Under the pieces are notes generated by a model. It was not told the origin of the DNA. It saw only the letters and a program-made list of their open reading frames with translations, and did not search any database. From Acidobacteriaceae bacterium KBS 89 (GTDB taxonomy: Bacteria > Acidobacteriota > Terriglobia > Terriglobales > Acidobacteriaceae): a stretch of 64,000 nucleotides of DNA. Shown here one piece after another: positions 1 through 10,238 of the stretch; positions within the stretch are counted from its first letter, which is position 1, and each line of letters opens with the position of its first letter. A program made the translations under genes and the position numbers. The stretch lies in NCBI GenBank assembly GCA_000381605.1, contig KB906754.1, positions 889,147 through 953,146 of the forward strand, in the 5' to 3' direction.

Positions 1-671
1 CGGTGGAGTATGACGCGAACCATCAGCCCAAGCGCGTGGATGCAGTTGTCATCTCGACCCAGCATGCGGAGAACATCGGAAACGAAGAGCTGCGCGCGGA
101 TATTTTGAAGAACGTGATTCAGGCTGTGATTCCGGCGAAGCTGCTGGATGAGGACACGAAGTACCACATCAATCCGACTGGGCGGTTCGTGGTCGGTGGG
201 CCGATGGGCGATACGGGGTTGACGGGGCGGAAGATCATTGTCGATACGTATGGCGGCATGGGACGGCATGGCGGCGGAGCATTCAGCGGCAAGGACGCGA
301 CCAAGGTGGACCGTTCGGCGGCTTACATGGCGCGGTACGTGGCGAAGAACATTGTTGCGGCTGGCTTGGCTGACCGTTGCGAGGTGCAGCTTGCCTACGC
401 GATCGGTGTGGCTGAACCAGTAAGCGTGCTTGTGGATACCTTTGGCACGGGCAAGGTCGATGAGGACAAGCTGGAAGTGCTGGTGCGGAAGAACTTCTCC
501 CTGACGCCAAAGGGCATCATTGAGGGGCTCGATCTGCGCAAGCCGATCTTCAAGGCGACGGCAGCGTATGGCCACTTCGGACGCAAGGGCGAGGGCTTTA
601 CGTGGGAGAAGACGGACAAGGCCGCTGCTCTGGCAGAGCAGGCTGGGGTCAAACTGGCCGCTGCCAAATAA
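1..671 (+). CDS. metK: S-adenosylmethionine synthetase, 3' part only
   Basis: Makes S-adenosylmethionine from ATP and methionine in the cytoplasm. Only the C-terminal part, about 223 residues, is inside the window; the reading frame is already open at base 3 and the true start lies to the left. The family signature GGGAFSGKD is present, as are the preceding [17 protein letters not shown] block and the later [11 protein letters not shown] block, all highly conserved in MetK. It ends at TAA 669-671 and is followed by a strong hairpin terminator. ahcY, which acts downstream in the same methyl cycle, lies 5.6 kb away in the same direction but is not in the same operon. Identification is secure. 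Confidence 0.97.
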   Translation, partial: VEYDANHQPKRVDAVVISTQHAENIGNEELRADILKNVIQAVIPAKLLDEDTKYHINPTGRFVVGGPMGDTGLTGRKIIVDTYGGMGRHGGGAFSGKDATKVDRSAAYMARYVAKNIVAAGLADRCEVQLAYAIGVAEPVSVLVDTFGTGKVDEDKLEVLVRKNFSLTPKGIIEGLDLRKPIFKATAAYGHFGRKGEGFTWEKTDKAAALAEQAGVKLAAAK

Positions 672-699
672 GGAAATCGGTCCAAAGAGAAGTCGAAAC

Positions 700-757
700 A
701 AAATCAAAAGCGTTGTGGTTGTTCCAATGAGAGAACAGCCACAACGCTTTTGATTTT
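700..757 (+). terminator. Strong hairpin terminator after metK
   Basis: Two 25-base arms (700-724 and 733-757) are complementary along their whole length with a single G-U pair, separated by an 8-base loop. The left arm starts with an A-rich run and the right arm ends in a T-run, so it can terminate in both directions. It sits 29 bases after the metK stop. Confidence 0.85.
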
Positions 758-825
758 GTGGATGGGCCGTGCGTGAGACACTGGGAGCGCTTGCTGGATA
801 GATCGCAAACCCAGGTAAACGAAGG

Positions 826-2079
826 ATGACCGCAGGGTCGATTTCCGTCCGCTATCGGCGATGGTTTGGCCTGTATCTGCTCTTCGTTGCGACGGTCTCG
901 ACGGTATACGGATTTTTGAACGCGCGACGAGGCAGCGGGTGGGCAATTGGCGAATGGCTTACGAACTATAGCGCCGGCTTCATCCGGCGGGGTCTGGTGG
1001 GCGAGGTGGTGCTCCTGCTGGGGCGGGCGTCGGGGATAAATCTGGTTTGGCTTGTGTTCGGGATCCAGGTTGCGGTTTACCTGATCTTTTTATGGTGCGT
1101 GTACCGGCTGACTGATGGGCTGCGGTGGGGGTGGATGGTCGCTGCGCTGCTGCTCTCGCCCGCTACGCTGGGATTCATCGTGCTGGATCCTCCGAATGGA
1201 TTCAAGAAAGAGATTTTGTTGTTCGCTGCGCTAGGGGCGGTGATCTGTCTGTTGCTGTATGCCAGGTTGCGGGATTGGCAGATGGCGGCTTTGCTGGCAA
1301 CGTTCGGAGTCATTCTTGCGCTGTCGCACGAACCGCTGCTGTTTTATCTACCGTATATTTTTGCAGCTGTCGCACTTCATACCAGCCTGAAACGGGCGCT
1401 GGCAGTAGTCGTGTGGCCAGCGATCCTGTGTGGGATTGCAGCAATCGCGGTGTTGCTACACCCGGGAGACCGGGCGATGGCGGAGAAGATCTGCTCCTCT
1501 GTGGGAGGAACGTTAGGCATATTTGGGGTCGCCGATGACAGCGTCTGCGGCGGCTCCATTGCGTGGCTGCAGGAGTCACTCGCGCAAGCCCACGCCAATG
1601 TGATGGTGGCGGCGCGAGTTCACCATTCCTTTTCTTTGTATGGATTGCTAGCGATACCTGCACTGCTTCCGGCGAGCGCCGCGCTGGTGATGCTGTACCG
1701 AAGGGACGCGGCGCGGCGAGAGGCAAAGATCATTGCCGCGTGTTCAGCGGTGGCGTTCGCCGGATCGCTTTTTGTCTTCTACAGCGGACGCGATTGGGGC
1801 CGATGGATTCACATCCATGCGATATGCCTGATGCTGCTAGTGTTGATGGTGAGCCGAGGGAAGCGGCCTGCGGCACAATCATCCATCTGCCTTCGTGGCG
1901 CCAGACGTTGGGCGGCGGTGGCTGCGCTTGCGATCTACACTACTTGCTGGACCTTGCCCGCTGTGGACATTTTTCCTGCCCGCTCCGGGTTTTACGGTTT
2001 GTACCGGTATCTGCGGGGCTACGGGCAGTCCCACGTAAACCAAAGCAGCAATGCAGACAGACCCTACTTAAAACACTGA
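826..2079 (+). CDS. Polytopic inner-membrane protein of unknown function
   Basis: 417 residues dominated by hydrophobic segments, about nine or ten predicted membrane helices, the first at roughly residues 13-32. The region after helix 1 contains a conserved-looking soluble stretch (EWLTNYSAGFIRRGLVGE), reminiscent of polytopic polysaccharide or glycosyl-transfer membrane proteins, but I do not recognise the family. The start ATG is preceded by GAAGG very close to the codon. It stands alone between the metK terminator and the transglutaminase-like gene. No catalytic motif could be assigned, so function is open. Confidence 0.75.
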   Translation: MTAGSISVRYRRWFGLYLLFVATVSTVYGFLNARRGSGWAIGEWLTNYSAGFIRRGLVGEVVLLLGRASGINLVWLVFGIQVAVYLIFLWCVYRLTDGLRWGWMVAALLLSPATLGFIVLDPPNGFKKEILLFAALGAVICLLLYARLRDWQMAALLATFGVILALSHEPLLFYLPYIFAAVALHTSLKRALAVVVWPAILCGIAAIAVLLHPGDRAMAEKICSSVGGTLGIFGVADDSVCGGSIAWLQESLAQAHANVMVAARVHHSFSLYGLLAIPALLPASAALVMLYRRDAARREAKIIAACSAVAFAGSLFVFYSGRDWGRWIHIHAICLMLLVLMVSRGKRPAAQSSICLRGARRWAAVAALAIYTTCWTLPAVDIFPARSGFYGLYRYLRGYGQSHVNQSSNADRPYLKH

Positions 2080-2168
2080 CTGACCGCCGGGGATCGATTG
2101 GGGAGACGGCTGAAGATCGCTTAATTGCATCTCATGTAGAACCAACCCCTGTAGGGAAAGGGTTTTTG

Positions 2169-3098
2169 ATGCTTATTAAGTCTGAATACGATATTCAATT
2201 TCATCTTCCGATACCTACGCCAATGGTGGCGATGCTGCATCTGCATCCGTCACTCGAGCCCGCGGTGCGTGCAGGCAATGAGTTGAAGGTGGAACATATT
2301 GACCGCGATACGAAGACCGACGTTGCGACTTCAGAGTATCGCGATGCGTTTGGAAACCGCTGCACACGGTTTACTACGCCGGCTGGCGCAATACGACTGA
2401 GCGGGATGAGCATCGTGGAGATGGCGGAGAAGCCTGATGCGATCAACGCGTATGCGCAGCAGGCGCCGGTCCAGGAACTGCCTTCAGAGGTGCTGCAGTT
2501 TTTGCTGCCCAGCCGGTACTGTGAGGTGGACGAGTTTGGGCCGATCGCGCAAGACCTGTTTGGCTGGATGACGCCGGGATGGACACGGGCTTCAGCGATT
2601 CGTGACTGGGTGCATGAGAAAGTGACGTTCAACTATCAAGCCGCCCGGCCGACAAAGACAGCGATGGATGTCTTTACTGAGCGGATTGGAGTATGCCGGG
2701 ATTATCAGCATCTGGCGATCACGTTGTCGCGATGCCATAATATTCCGGCGCGTTATGTGACGGGGTATCTGGGGGACATTCGTTCGCCTTACAGTGGGGC
2801 GGGGGATTTCAGCGCATGGTACGAGGTGTTTCTCGATGGGCGCTGGATGACGATGGATGCCCGGCATAATAGTCCGCGAATGGGGCGGGTGTTGATGGCT
2901 ACGGGCCGAGATGCTGCCGACGTAGCGATTACCACTTCTTTTGGGAATGCGATTCTGACTAATTTTTATGTCGACAGCTATGAGGTGCTGGAGGATGGAA
3001 CGACGGTGCCGAGTCTGCCGGGTACGATTGCGCAGCAGGCCGTGGTGACATCGGCGAATCGAGGCTCGGCGGGAGCTATTCAGGGCTTCGCGGAGTAG
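2169..3098 (+). CDS. Transglutaminase-like (cysteine protease fold) family protein
   Basis: 309 residues with an N-terminal beta-rich region (about 1-110) and a transglutaminase-like core (about 140-240). The core Cys is in ERIGVCRDYQH (Cys176) and the Asp in MTMDARHN (Asp230). The usual His in the HAW motif is replaced: here the motif reads DFSAWYEVF, with Ser215 at the His position. The reading frame is open upstream to 1563, but the ATG at 2169 has a purine-rich GGGAAAGGG upstream, and the upstream portion overlaps the preceding gene, so 2169 is chosen. Its 3' end overlaps the convergent DUF3455 gene by 19 bases. Family members act as peptidases or amidases on peptide or cell-wall substrates; the substrate here is unknown. 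Confidence 0.85.
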   Translation: MLIKSEYDIQFHLPIPTPMVAMLHLHPSLEPAVRAGNELKVEHIDRDTKTDVATSEYRDAFGNRCTRFTTPAGAIRLSGMSIVEMAEKPDAINAYAQQAPVQELPSEVLQFLLPSRYCEVDEFGPIAQDLFGWMTPGWTRASAIRDWVHEKVTFNYQAARPTKTAMDVFTERIGVCRDYQHLAITLSRCHNIPARYVTGYLGDIRSPYSGAGDFSAWYEVFLDGRWMTMDARHNSPRMGRVLMATGRDAADVAITTSFGNAILTNFYVDSYEVLEDGTTVPSLPGTIAQQAVVTSANRGSAGAIQGFAE

Positions 3099-3589
3099 AA
3101 GGTGTAGGTAGCGGCGTAGGGGACGCGCGAAACGGCGCTGAGGTGCTGGACATCGAATCCCGTTACGGGAGCGATGCCGCCGTGGGTGTCGGAGCGTCGG
3201 ATGAATTCAACTCTTGTCATGATGCCTGGGCCTGAGGCGCTGACTGCTTTGAGGAGGAGCCAGGGGATCGCGGTTGGCTCGGGGGAGGCACTTTTCTCGA
3301 TGAGTTCACCCTTTACGGTGCTGCCGTCTTTGGATTTCCAGATAGGCCCGGCTCCGTGGGTGCCTACGTCGTTGCCGAAGGCGTCGATGAGGGTGGCTTC
3401 GGGAGCCTGAAGCACCCACTGTGAGCTGGTGGCACTTCGCTGGCAAGTATAGATCTGCACGCCCTTACCGGTAACGGTGAGGATGGGGTGTTGCGAGGTG
3501 GGTGGTTGGGTGGGATCTTGTGCTCTTGCAGCGGTCGCGAGGAAGAGGGTGGCGGCGAACACCAACGCGAGACGGACTCGTTGCGTCAT
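3080..3589 (-). CDS. Secreted DUF3455 domain protein
   Basis: 169 residues beginning with a clear Sec signal peptide (hydrophobic core LALVFAATLFLATAA, cleavage near ARAQD). The mature part carries DUF3455 hallmarks: GVQIYTC near residue 45, DAFGNDVGTHGAGPIW, DGSTVKGE, AIPWLLLKAV, and a tyrosine-rich end YAATYTFYSA. DUF3455 proteins are exported and have no established activity. The gene is convergent with the transglutaminase-like gene, overlapping its last 19 bases, and divergent from ada with an 88-base gap. Confidence 0.85.
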   Translation of the reverse strand: MTQRVRLALVFAATLFLATAARAQDPTQPPTSQHPILTVTGKGVQIYTCQRSATSSQWVLQAPEATLIDAFGNDVGTHGAGPIWKSKDGSTVKGELIEKSASPEPTAIPWLLLKAVSASGPGIMTRVEFIRRSDTHGGIAPVTGFDVQHLSAVSRVPYAATYTFYSAKP

Positions 3590-3677
3590 GCCCCTCAGTC
3601 TACGCCGCTAAAGATTTCACGAGTTTGAACGAACGAAACGGAGCGTGCCGATTTGAGGCGGGTGGGAGGATACTGGA

Positions 3678-4796
3678 ATGACGATGACGAGTGCAGCAAA
3701 GACGAACGAAGGCGCGATTGTTGTTCCGAGTTATTTTCCCGGGAAGCAGTGGCAACAGGTGCTGGAGCGGGACACCCGGGCGGATGGGCAATTCGTGTAT
3801 GCGGTGAAGTCGACGAAGATTTATTGCAAGCCGAGCTGCGCTAGCCGACGGCCTACGCGGAAACAGGTGAGCTTCTTCCCTTCCCCGGCGCAGGCTGAGG
3901 CCGCAGGGTATCGCGCGTGCAAACGGTGTGAGCCCGAACGGACCGAGGCGAAGGCGGATCCTCAGGCTGGAGCGATTGCTGCGGTGACTGAGTATTTGAA
4001 GGAGCACGCGGAGGAGCGAACGCGGCTAGCCGATGTGGCGAAGGCCACCGGCGTGGGCAGGCTGACGATTCTGCGCGGGTTCAAGCGTGTATTGGGAGTC
4101 AGCCCAGGGCAGTATGTTAAGGAGGCTCGGCTGGAGCGGTTCAAGAGCAAGGTGCGTGAGCCGAAGAAGGGGAAGGCTCCGATCACGGATGCGATCTACG
4201 AGGCGGGGTACGGGTCGAGCAGCAGACTGTATGAAAAGAGTTCGGCTGCGCTGGGTATGACGCCGCGGTTGATGCGGGAGGGTGGAGCAGGGCTACTGAT
4301 TCGCTACACGATTGCGGCCAGTCCGCTGGGACGGATGCTGGTGGCAACTACGGATGTCGGGATTTGCTCGATTGCGTTTGGCAAGGACGATAAGGAGTTG
4401 ATCGCCGGGCTTCGCGAGACGTTTTCCAAGGCGCAGCTTGTGGCCGCCAAAGGAAATACGGGATGGCTTGCCGAGGCGGTCGCGTTTGTGACGAGTCAAT
4501 TGGGGGAGCATCCGCTGGCCGCGACGTTTCCACTGGATGTGCGGGCGACGGCGTTTCAACAACGGGTGTGGAAGGCGTTGCAGGCGATTCCGCGGGGCGA
4601 GACACGGAGCTATTCGGAGCTGGCGTTGCAGCTGGGAGCGCCGACGGCTTCGCGGGCGGTGGCGGGAGCTTGTGGGGCGAATCCGGTGGCGGTGGTAGTG
4701 CCCTGCCATCGTGTGGTCGGGAAGGACGGCTCGTTGACTGGGTATCGGTGGGGCGTGGAGAGGAAGCGGAGGCTTTTGGAGGCAGAGAAAAGCTGA
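3678..4796 (+). CDS. ada: Bifunctional Ada: methylphosphotriester / O6-methylguanine DNA methyltransferase and regulator
   Basis: 372 residues with the complete Ada architecture. The N-terminal zinc domain has Cys50, Cys54, Cys81 and Cys84, the same spacing as the E. coli Ada zinc cysteines. An AraC-type helix-turn-helix lies at about 105-200, and the C-terminal O6-alkylguanine transferase domain has the active-site PCHR motif (Cys343). The first cluster accepts methyl from DNA phosphotriesters and turns the protein into an activator; Cys343 repairs O6-methylguanine. Start ATG 3678 follows GGGAGGA. I could not find a clear Ada box in the short upstream gap. No separate alkA or alkB lies next to it. 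Confidence 0.96.
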   Translation: MTMTSAAKTNEGAIVVPSYFPGKQWQQVLERDTRADGQFVYAVKSTKIYCKPSCASRRPTRKQVSFFPSPAQAEAAGYRACKRCEPERTEAKADPQAGAIAAVTEYLKEHAEERTRLADVAKATGVGRLTILRGFKRVLGVSPGQYVKEARLERFKSKVREPKKGKAPITDAIYEAGYGSSSRLYEKSSAALGMTPRLMREGGAGLLIRYTIAASPLGRMLVATTDVGICSIAFGKDDKELIAGLRETFSKAQLVAAKGNTGWLAEAVAFVTSQLGEHPLAATFPLDVRATAFQQRVWKALQAIPRGETRSYSELALQLGAPTASRAVAGACGANPVAVVVPCHRVVGKDGSLTGYRWGVERKRRLLEAEKS

Positions 4797-4829
4797 CACG
4801 TAATGCAATCGAGCGGGTAGAGTAGGGCG

Positions 4830-6143
4830 ATGGCAGAGACGGTCAGTGGAACCATGGTAGATGGTCGCGCGCTGTATGCGAAGATCTCGTGGCGGCTGAT
4901 TCCTTATATGTTTCTGCTGTATATCGTGGCGTATATGGATCGCGTGAACGTGGGGTTCGCGGCGATGGATATGCAGCGAGACCTCAGCTTCAGCAATACC
5001 GTGTATGGAACCGGGGCAGGAATATTTTTTCTTGGGTATGCGCTGTGCGATCTGCCGAGCAGCCTGATCCTGCGATGGGTCGGGACGCGAGTGTGGATCG
5101 CGCGCATCATGATCTCGTGGGGTGTGGTTTCAGCGTGCATGATGTGGGTCTCGTCGCCTGGGTCGTTTTATCTTTTGCGGTTTCTGCTGGGAGTGGCCGA
5201 GGCAGGGTTTGTTCCGGGCATGGTTCTTTATTTGACCTACTGGTTCCCTTCTCACGAACGAGCGCGGGCTGTGGCTAAATTCATGACGGCGACTTCACTG
5301 GCTGGAGTGGTGGGCGCGCCGCTTTCGAGCGCGCTGCTGAAGATGGAGGGCGTGGCAGGGTTGCATGGATGGCAGTGGCTGTTTCTGTTTGAGGGCGTGC
5401 CGACGGTTTTGATAGGAATCTCCGTGCTGTTTGTCCTGAAGGACGGCCCTGACGTGGCTAACTGGATGACGACAAAGGAGAAGATCTGGCTGAGGAGCGA
5501 GTTGCAGCGAGACCAAGAGCTTTACGGCGCGGCACAACATCACAATCTGCTCGATGCCTTCAGGCTGCGTGCGGTGTGGATTATGGCGGGGGTGTACATC
5601 ATTATTCAGGTTGGGGTGTATATCGTTAATTTGTGGATGCCTCTGATTTTGAGTGGTCTGGCGCGTGGCGAGGGGAGCGGGGACGCGAGTGTGATCGCTC
5701 GATATGCGACGGTGCCCTACGTTCTTGCAGCGATCTTTACCGTCGTTGTGGGGTGGAGTTCGGATCGATCGAACGAGAGGCGAGGGCATATCGCCTTTTG
5801 CCTTGCGCTCGCGGCGGCCGGGTTCGCGTGGGCAGCGCGTGCACAGAGTATCTCTGTGGCGTTGTGTGCGATGTCGCTTGTGACAATTGGATTATTGAGC
5901 ACGATGGGGCCGTTCTGGGCGCTGACAACGCGCATGATAGGAGGCGCAGCGGCGGCCGGTGGGGTCGCGGTGATTACGACGGTCGGCGCGGTCGGGGGCG
6001 GGCTCGGGCCCTATTTGACGGGTCGACTGCGTGATGCGACACATAGCTTTGCGGGTGGGCTGTATCTGACGAGCGGGCTGGTGGTGGCCGCCGCGATGTT
6101 GAGCCTTGCGGCGCGGAGACCCGGACGATTGAAAACCTCGTGA
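4830..6143 (+). CDS. MFS transporter, anion:cation symporter (phthalate permease/ACS-like) family
   Basis: 437 residues, 12 predicted membrane helices in two six-helix halves. The start IPYMFLLYIVAYMDRVNVGFA and the later GVAEAGFVPGMVLYLTYWFP block are typical of the ACS family, which imports organic acid anions such as tartrate, glucarate or phthalate with a cation. It starts 33 bases after ada, in the same direction, but a functional link is unlikely. The substrate cannot be read from the sequence. Confidence 0.85.
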   Translation: MAETVSGTMVDGRALYAKISWRLIPYMFLLYIVAYMDRVNVGFAAMDMQRDLSFSNTVYGTGAGIFFLGYALCDLPSSLILRWVGTRVWIARIMISWGVVSACMMWVSSPGSFYLLRFLLGVAEAGFVPGMVLYLTYWFPSHERARAVAKFMTATSLAGVVGAPLSSALLKMEGVAGLHGWQWLFLFEGVPTVLIGISVLFVLKDGPDVANWMTTKEKIWLRSELQRDQELYGAAQHHNLLDAFRLRAVWIMAGVYIIIQVGVYIVNLWMPLILSGLARGEGSGDASVIARYATVPYVLAAIFTVVVGWSSDRSNERRGHIAFCLALAAAGFAWAARAQSISVALCAMSLVTIGLLSTMGPFWALTTRMIGGAAAAGGVAVITTVGAVGGGLGPYLTGRLRDATHSFAGGLYLTSGLVVAAAMLSLAARRPGRLKTS

Positions 6144-6298
6144 ATGTTTTCTGTTTTGAAAATGATTGCGGCTTTGATGTGGCTGAAAATAGTGTCCTTA
6201 AGTAGAACAAGCAGTACATCAGGGGCTGAAAAGTCCTGCTTAGACTGTTATTCTGGAAGGGATCGTAACGAATTCAGAAATCGAGATGAGGTGCAGTA
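6144..6298 (+). promoter_or_regulatory. Leader region of ahcY with a small inverted repeat
   Basis: The 155 bases between the MFS gene and ahcY are AT-richer than their surroundings. They contain a short inverted repeat, AAGCAG ... CTGCTT (about 6210-6242), separated by about 20 bases. I compared it by eye with the SAH riboswitch and saw no match to its conserved core. The promoter of ahcY is presumably here, but no convincing -35/-10 pair stands out. Confidence 0.25.
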
Positions 6299-7750
<1,452 letters not shown>

Positions 7751-7768
7751 TATTCACTGAATAGAGAG

Positions 7769-7804
7769 AAAGGGCCGCTGAGGAGATTCCTCACGGCCCT
7801 TTTG
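7769..7804 (+). terminator. Intrinsic terminator after ahcY
   Basis: A 9-base outer stem (AAAGGGCCG with CGGCCCTTT) plus a 6-base inner stem (TGAGGA with TCCTCA), separated by one bulged C, closes on a 3-base loop and runs into a T-tract. It lies 18 bases after the ahcY stop and can also serve the minus-strand gene ending at 7841. Confidence 0.85.
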
Positions 7805-7840
7805 CTTTGTGTGTGTGATTTCTGCGGGTGGGGGTCGGGA

Positions 7841-8593
7841 TCAGTTCGCGGCACCCGGGGAATCGAAGTCGGCAGCCGTGATGACCTGCAGACCGGGGGT
7901 CGTGACGAGGGGCTGGTCGATGAGGATGATGGTACGGGCGGTTCCAGATGAGTATTGGACCTGAGGGCCTGAGTAGGTGGCGACGCTGCTGCTGGCGGGA
8001 ACGGATCCGGCAGGCAGCATGATGATGCTGTAGGTGCCGGTAGAGATGTTGAGGTAGCCAGTGTTCGTGCCGAAGGCCATGCTCGTAACGAGTGGGGAGA
8101 CGGCGGTGAGCTTCTGACCGGCGGGGACGAGATAGGTGTCGACGGCGCTGATTCGGGTGGCCTGGTCGATGAAACGGAGGGCTATCTGGCCTGCGGGTGC
8201 GGCCTGACTCTGGTCGGTCAAGGTGAGTTGCTGCAGGCTGTTGACGGAGTTCCCTAAGAGCACGGTGTATTGGGTGGAGGGCGCGAAGGTGGACTTTGCG
8301 GAGGAGAGTGCCTGTCTGCTGCCAGCGGTGTCGGCGTCGAGGGTGTAAGTGCCCGGGTTCAATTGGATGTAGGAGGTGACGGTGCCGAAGCCGAGATTGA
8401 AGGCAAGCGCGTTGTGGCCCTGGTAAATGTCGAGTCCGGGGCCGTCCGGGGTGGCGTGGATAATGCGAACCTGCGCTAGGGGCTCGCTGCTGGTGATTGC
8501 TCCGCAGCCGGTGAGGGCAACTGTCCCGAGGAGCGCGAGAGCCGCGGCAGGGAGAGTGGTGAGGCGGTCGAGATGAAGGAGTTTGGCAAACAT
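7841..8593 (-). CDS. DUF4397 domain lipoprotein
   Basis: 250 residues with a lipoprotein signal peptide: hydrophobic core LPAAALALLGTVA and lipobox LTGC with the lipidated cysteine at position 30. The mature part has DUF4397 features: VRIIHATPDGPGLDIYQG, FGTVTSYIQLNPGTYTLDA, and a second similar half. The domain is a beta-sandwich found in exported proteins and has no known activity. It is probably anchored in the envelope. The gene is monocistronic by appearance and ends 90 bases from the ahcY stop, with the shared terminator between. Confidence 0.8.
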   Translation of the reverse strand: MFAKLLHLDRLTTLPAAALALLGTVALTGCGAITSSEPLAQVRIIHATPDGPGLDIYQGHNALAFNLGFGTVTSYIQLNPGTYTLDADTAGSRQALSSAKSTFAPSTQYTVLLGNSVNSLQQLTLTDQSQAAPAGQIALRFIDQATRISAVDTYLVPAGQKLTAVSPLVTSMAFGTNTGYLNISTGTYSIIMLPAGSVPASSSVATYSGPQVQYSSGTARTIILIDQPLVTTPGLQVITAADFDSPGAAN

Positions 8594-8701
8594 AGATCGC
8601 CGGGCCGCTAGGAGCGCGTCTCTGCCACAACTCTAAACGATTTGGGGATTGGACGAGCCGACGGAATCGAATGCGCCAATGGCTAAATAGTGGGAGTAGC
8701 T

Positions 8702-8907
8702 TTAGATGGCGCCGAACGGGTGTGAGCCTTCGATGCGGAGTGTGTAGGGCATTGAGGACGGTTGGGAGGGGGAGGCAGGGTGACGATCAGGCTGTCCGCG
8801 GATTGATAGAATTGGAGTTGTCTGGGTTCGGGGCCGAGGAGGGTGACCCGGTCTACCTTGGCGGCACAGACGGAGAGGGAGCGGATTGTTGCCCGGGCCG
8901 TGGGGCC
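8702..8907 (-). pseudogene. Decayed C-terminal fragment of a GH29-like alpha-L-fucosidase
   Basis: On the minus strand one frame reads ATIRSLSV, then KVDRVTLLGPEPRQLQFYQS, then ADSLIVTLPPPP. After a frameshift near 8760 the next frame continues SSMPYTLRIEG before a stop at 8702-8704. This matches my recollection of how GH29 alpha-L-fucosidases end: an IRSL segment, VTLLG, an aromatic Q-T-x-x-L-x-V-T-LP segment, then an AYxLxI strand. An in-frame TGA just upstream and the missing catalytic domain mean it is a remnant. It lies directly behind the VWFA gene, so an insertion or deletion probably removed the rest. The assignment is by motif memory only. Confidence 0.45.
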
Positions 8908-8919
8908 TCACAGACCTCG

Positions 8920-10083
8920 TCATTCTTTCTTTCCTTCGGTTGCCGCCGGGCGCTGTTCAGGCTGGCTATAGTAACCAGTAGTTGTACGCGCGGTTAGACC
9001 GGGCTTATCTACCTGCAACTCGATGCCATGATATTGGTCCGGCTGTTCGGAGGCGCTACTCTCGAATGAGATGATGTAAAACGCACTTGCATCATCAACG
9101 CAGCTTTGGATCTCGCTGGCGATATCGTTGCCATTAATGATCACGCGGCCCCCAGTCTGGGTGGCCAGGACTTGCAGTGCAAGATCTCCCGGAGCAACGT
9201 TCTCCGGTTTGGTGACTCCCTTGACATAGCTTAGGTAACCGAATTTATTTGGCGTTCTGCTCATCCCACCTGGGGCGCCGAATCGACTTCCAGTCGCAGC
9301 TCCAGGATCGACGTTGTATACCGTGATGTGGGCCAGTCGCAGCGTGTTTGAGGCAGCGACAACGCTCGTAAACAGGTCCTCCTTCGGCTTTTTCTGCATA
9401 CTTGATTCAATGCCAGCAAGCGTTGGCCACCCATTGCTTAGCCAGATGATAATTTTTCTGCCAGGCACGCTGGCTTTGGCCCTGACCAGGGTATCGAAGC
9501 CTTTGATCGACAATTGAAAAAGATCAGAAGCCCCCGCGATTCCCGACGCGTCGTGGATAGACGGCAAACCAATCACATTATTGTTCTCCAAACTTGTGCT
9601 TAGCGCGTTCCCGTCAAACGAAGGACCTCCTAACACCTTCAGTCCAGAATTGGAGAAGACGATGAGAGATGTTGGATAAGCGAGTTTGCCGCCGTTTTGG
9701 CGAAGAAATTTTGCGATCAACGGCCGTTCATTCGCGACAGCGTCGAACGGAGTGTTGACAGTGTCGATCACCAATGTGATTTCTACAGGATGGTCCGCCT
9801 TAGACGTAAGCTCGTTCACGGCGTCGAAGAACAGGATTTTCTGAGGGGTTTTGTTGTCCAAGAGAGTGAAGTCTTGTTGTTGCAAACCAGCCTGTGGTTT
9901 TCCGGACTTGTCAGTGACGACAACGTTTAGGTGAATTGGATGGCTTACGATTGCGGAATTTGCCTGAGTGGAAGGGCCGGCGGAGGGAGTAGACGCCCCA
10001 ACGGCGGGTTGAGAGATTTGTTGAGCGAAAAGAGCATTTGAAAAGCTTATGAGGAGAATACAGAGCCGGTATGACGCTTTCAT
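8920..10083 (-). CDS. Secreted VWFA-related domain protein
   Basis: 387 residues with a Sec signal peptide (CILLISFSNALFAQQ) and a low-complexity Ser/Pro/Ala linker. An N-terminal beta domain (LNVVVTDKSGKPQAGLQQQDFTLLDN) precedes a VWFA-like domain beginning VEITLVIDTVNTPFD. The metal-ion site motif DxSxS is degenerate here (DTVNT). The C-terminal strand FYIISFESS leads into the typical HGIELQVDKPGLTARTTTGYY ending. This architecture is abundant in Acidobacteriota; the role is unknown. Base composition is less G-skewed than in neighbouring genes. Confidence 0.85.
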   Translation of the reverse strand: MKASYRLCILLISFSNALFAQQISQPAVGASTPSAGPSTQANSAIVSHPIHLNVVVTDKSGKPQAGLQQQDFTLLDNKTPQKILFFDAVNELTSKADHPVEITLVIDTVNTPFDAVANERPLIAKFLRQNGGKLAYPTSLIVFSNSGLKVLGGPSFDGNALSTSLENNNVIGLPSIHDASGIAGASDLFQLSIKGFDTLVRAKASVPGRKIIIWLSNGWPTLAGIESSMQKKPKEDLFTSVVAASNTLRLAHITVYNVDPGAATGSRFGAPGGMSRTPNKFGYLSYVKGVTKPENVAPGDLALQVLATQTGGRVIINGNDIASEIQSCVDDASAFYIISFESSASEQPDQYHGIELQVDKPGLTARTTTGYYSQPEQRPAATEGKKE

Positions 10084-10238
10084 GCTGAATTGACCCGCTT
10101 TCAGTGTGGATTCAAGTTCGATGTTCTCAGTTTGTTCCAGTGATCGAGTGCTTTGAAACCGAAGGTCACCGCAGATGACGGCTTAACGAACATGTTAGGA
10201 AAGATAGACTCTTGACCGTGAACGATCAAATAGTTTTT

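Noticed and set aside
1563..2168. In-frame N-terminal extension of the transglutaminase-like gene
   Set aside because: It lies almost wholly inside the preceding membrane-protein gene, is low-quality in composition, and the ATG at 2169 has its own ribosome site.
3590..3677. Ada box in front of ada
   Set aside because: No AAAGCGCA-like sequence was found in the 88-base gap.
8671..8997. 108-codon plus-strand open frame over the GH29 remnant
   Set aside because: No ribosome site, no motif; the minus-strand frames carry the recognisable fucosidase segments.
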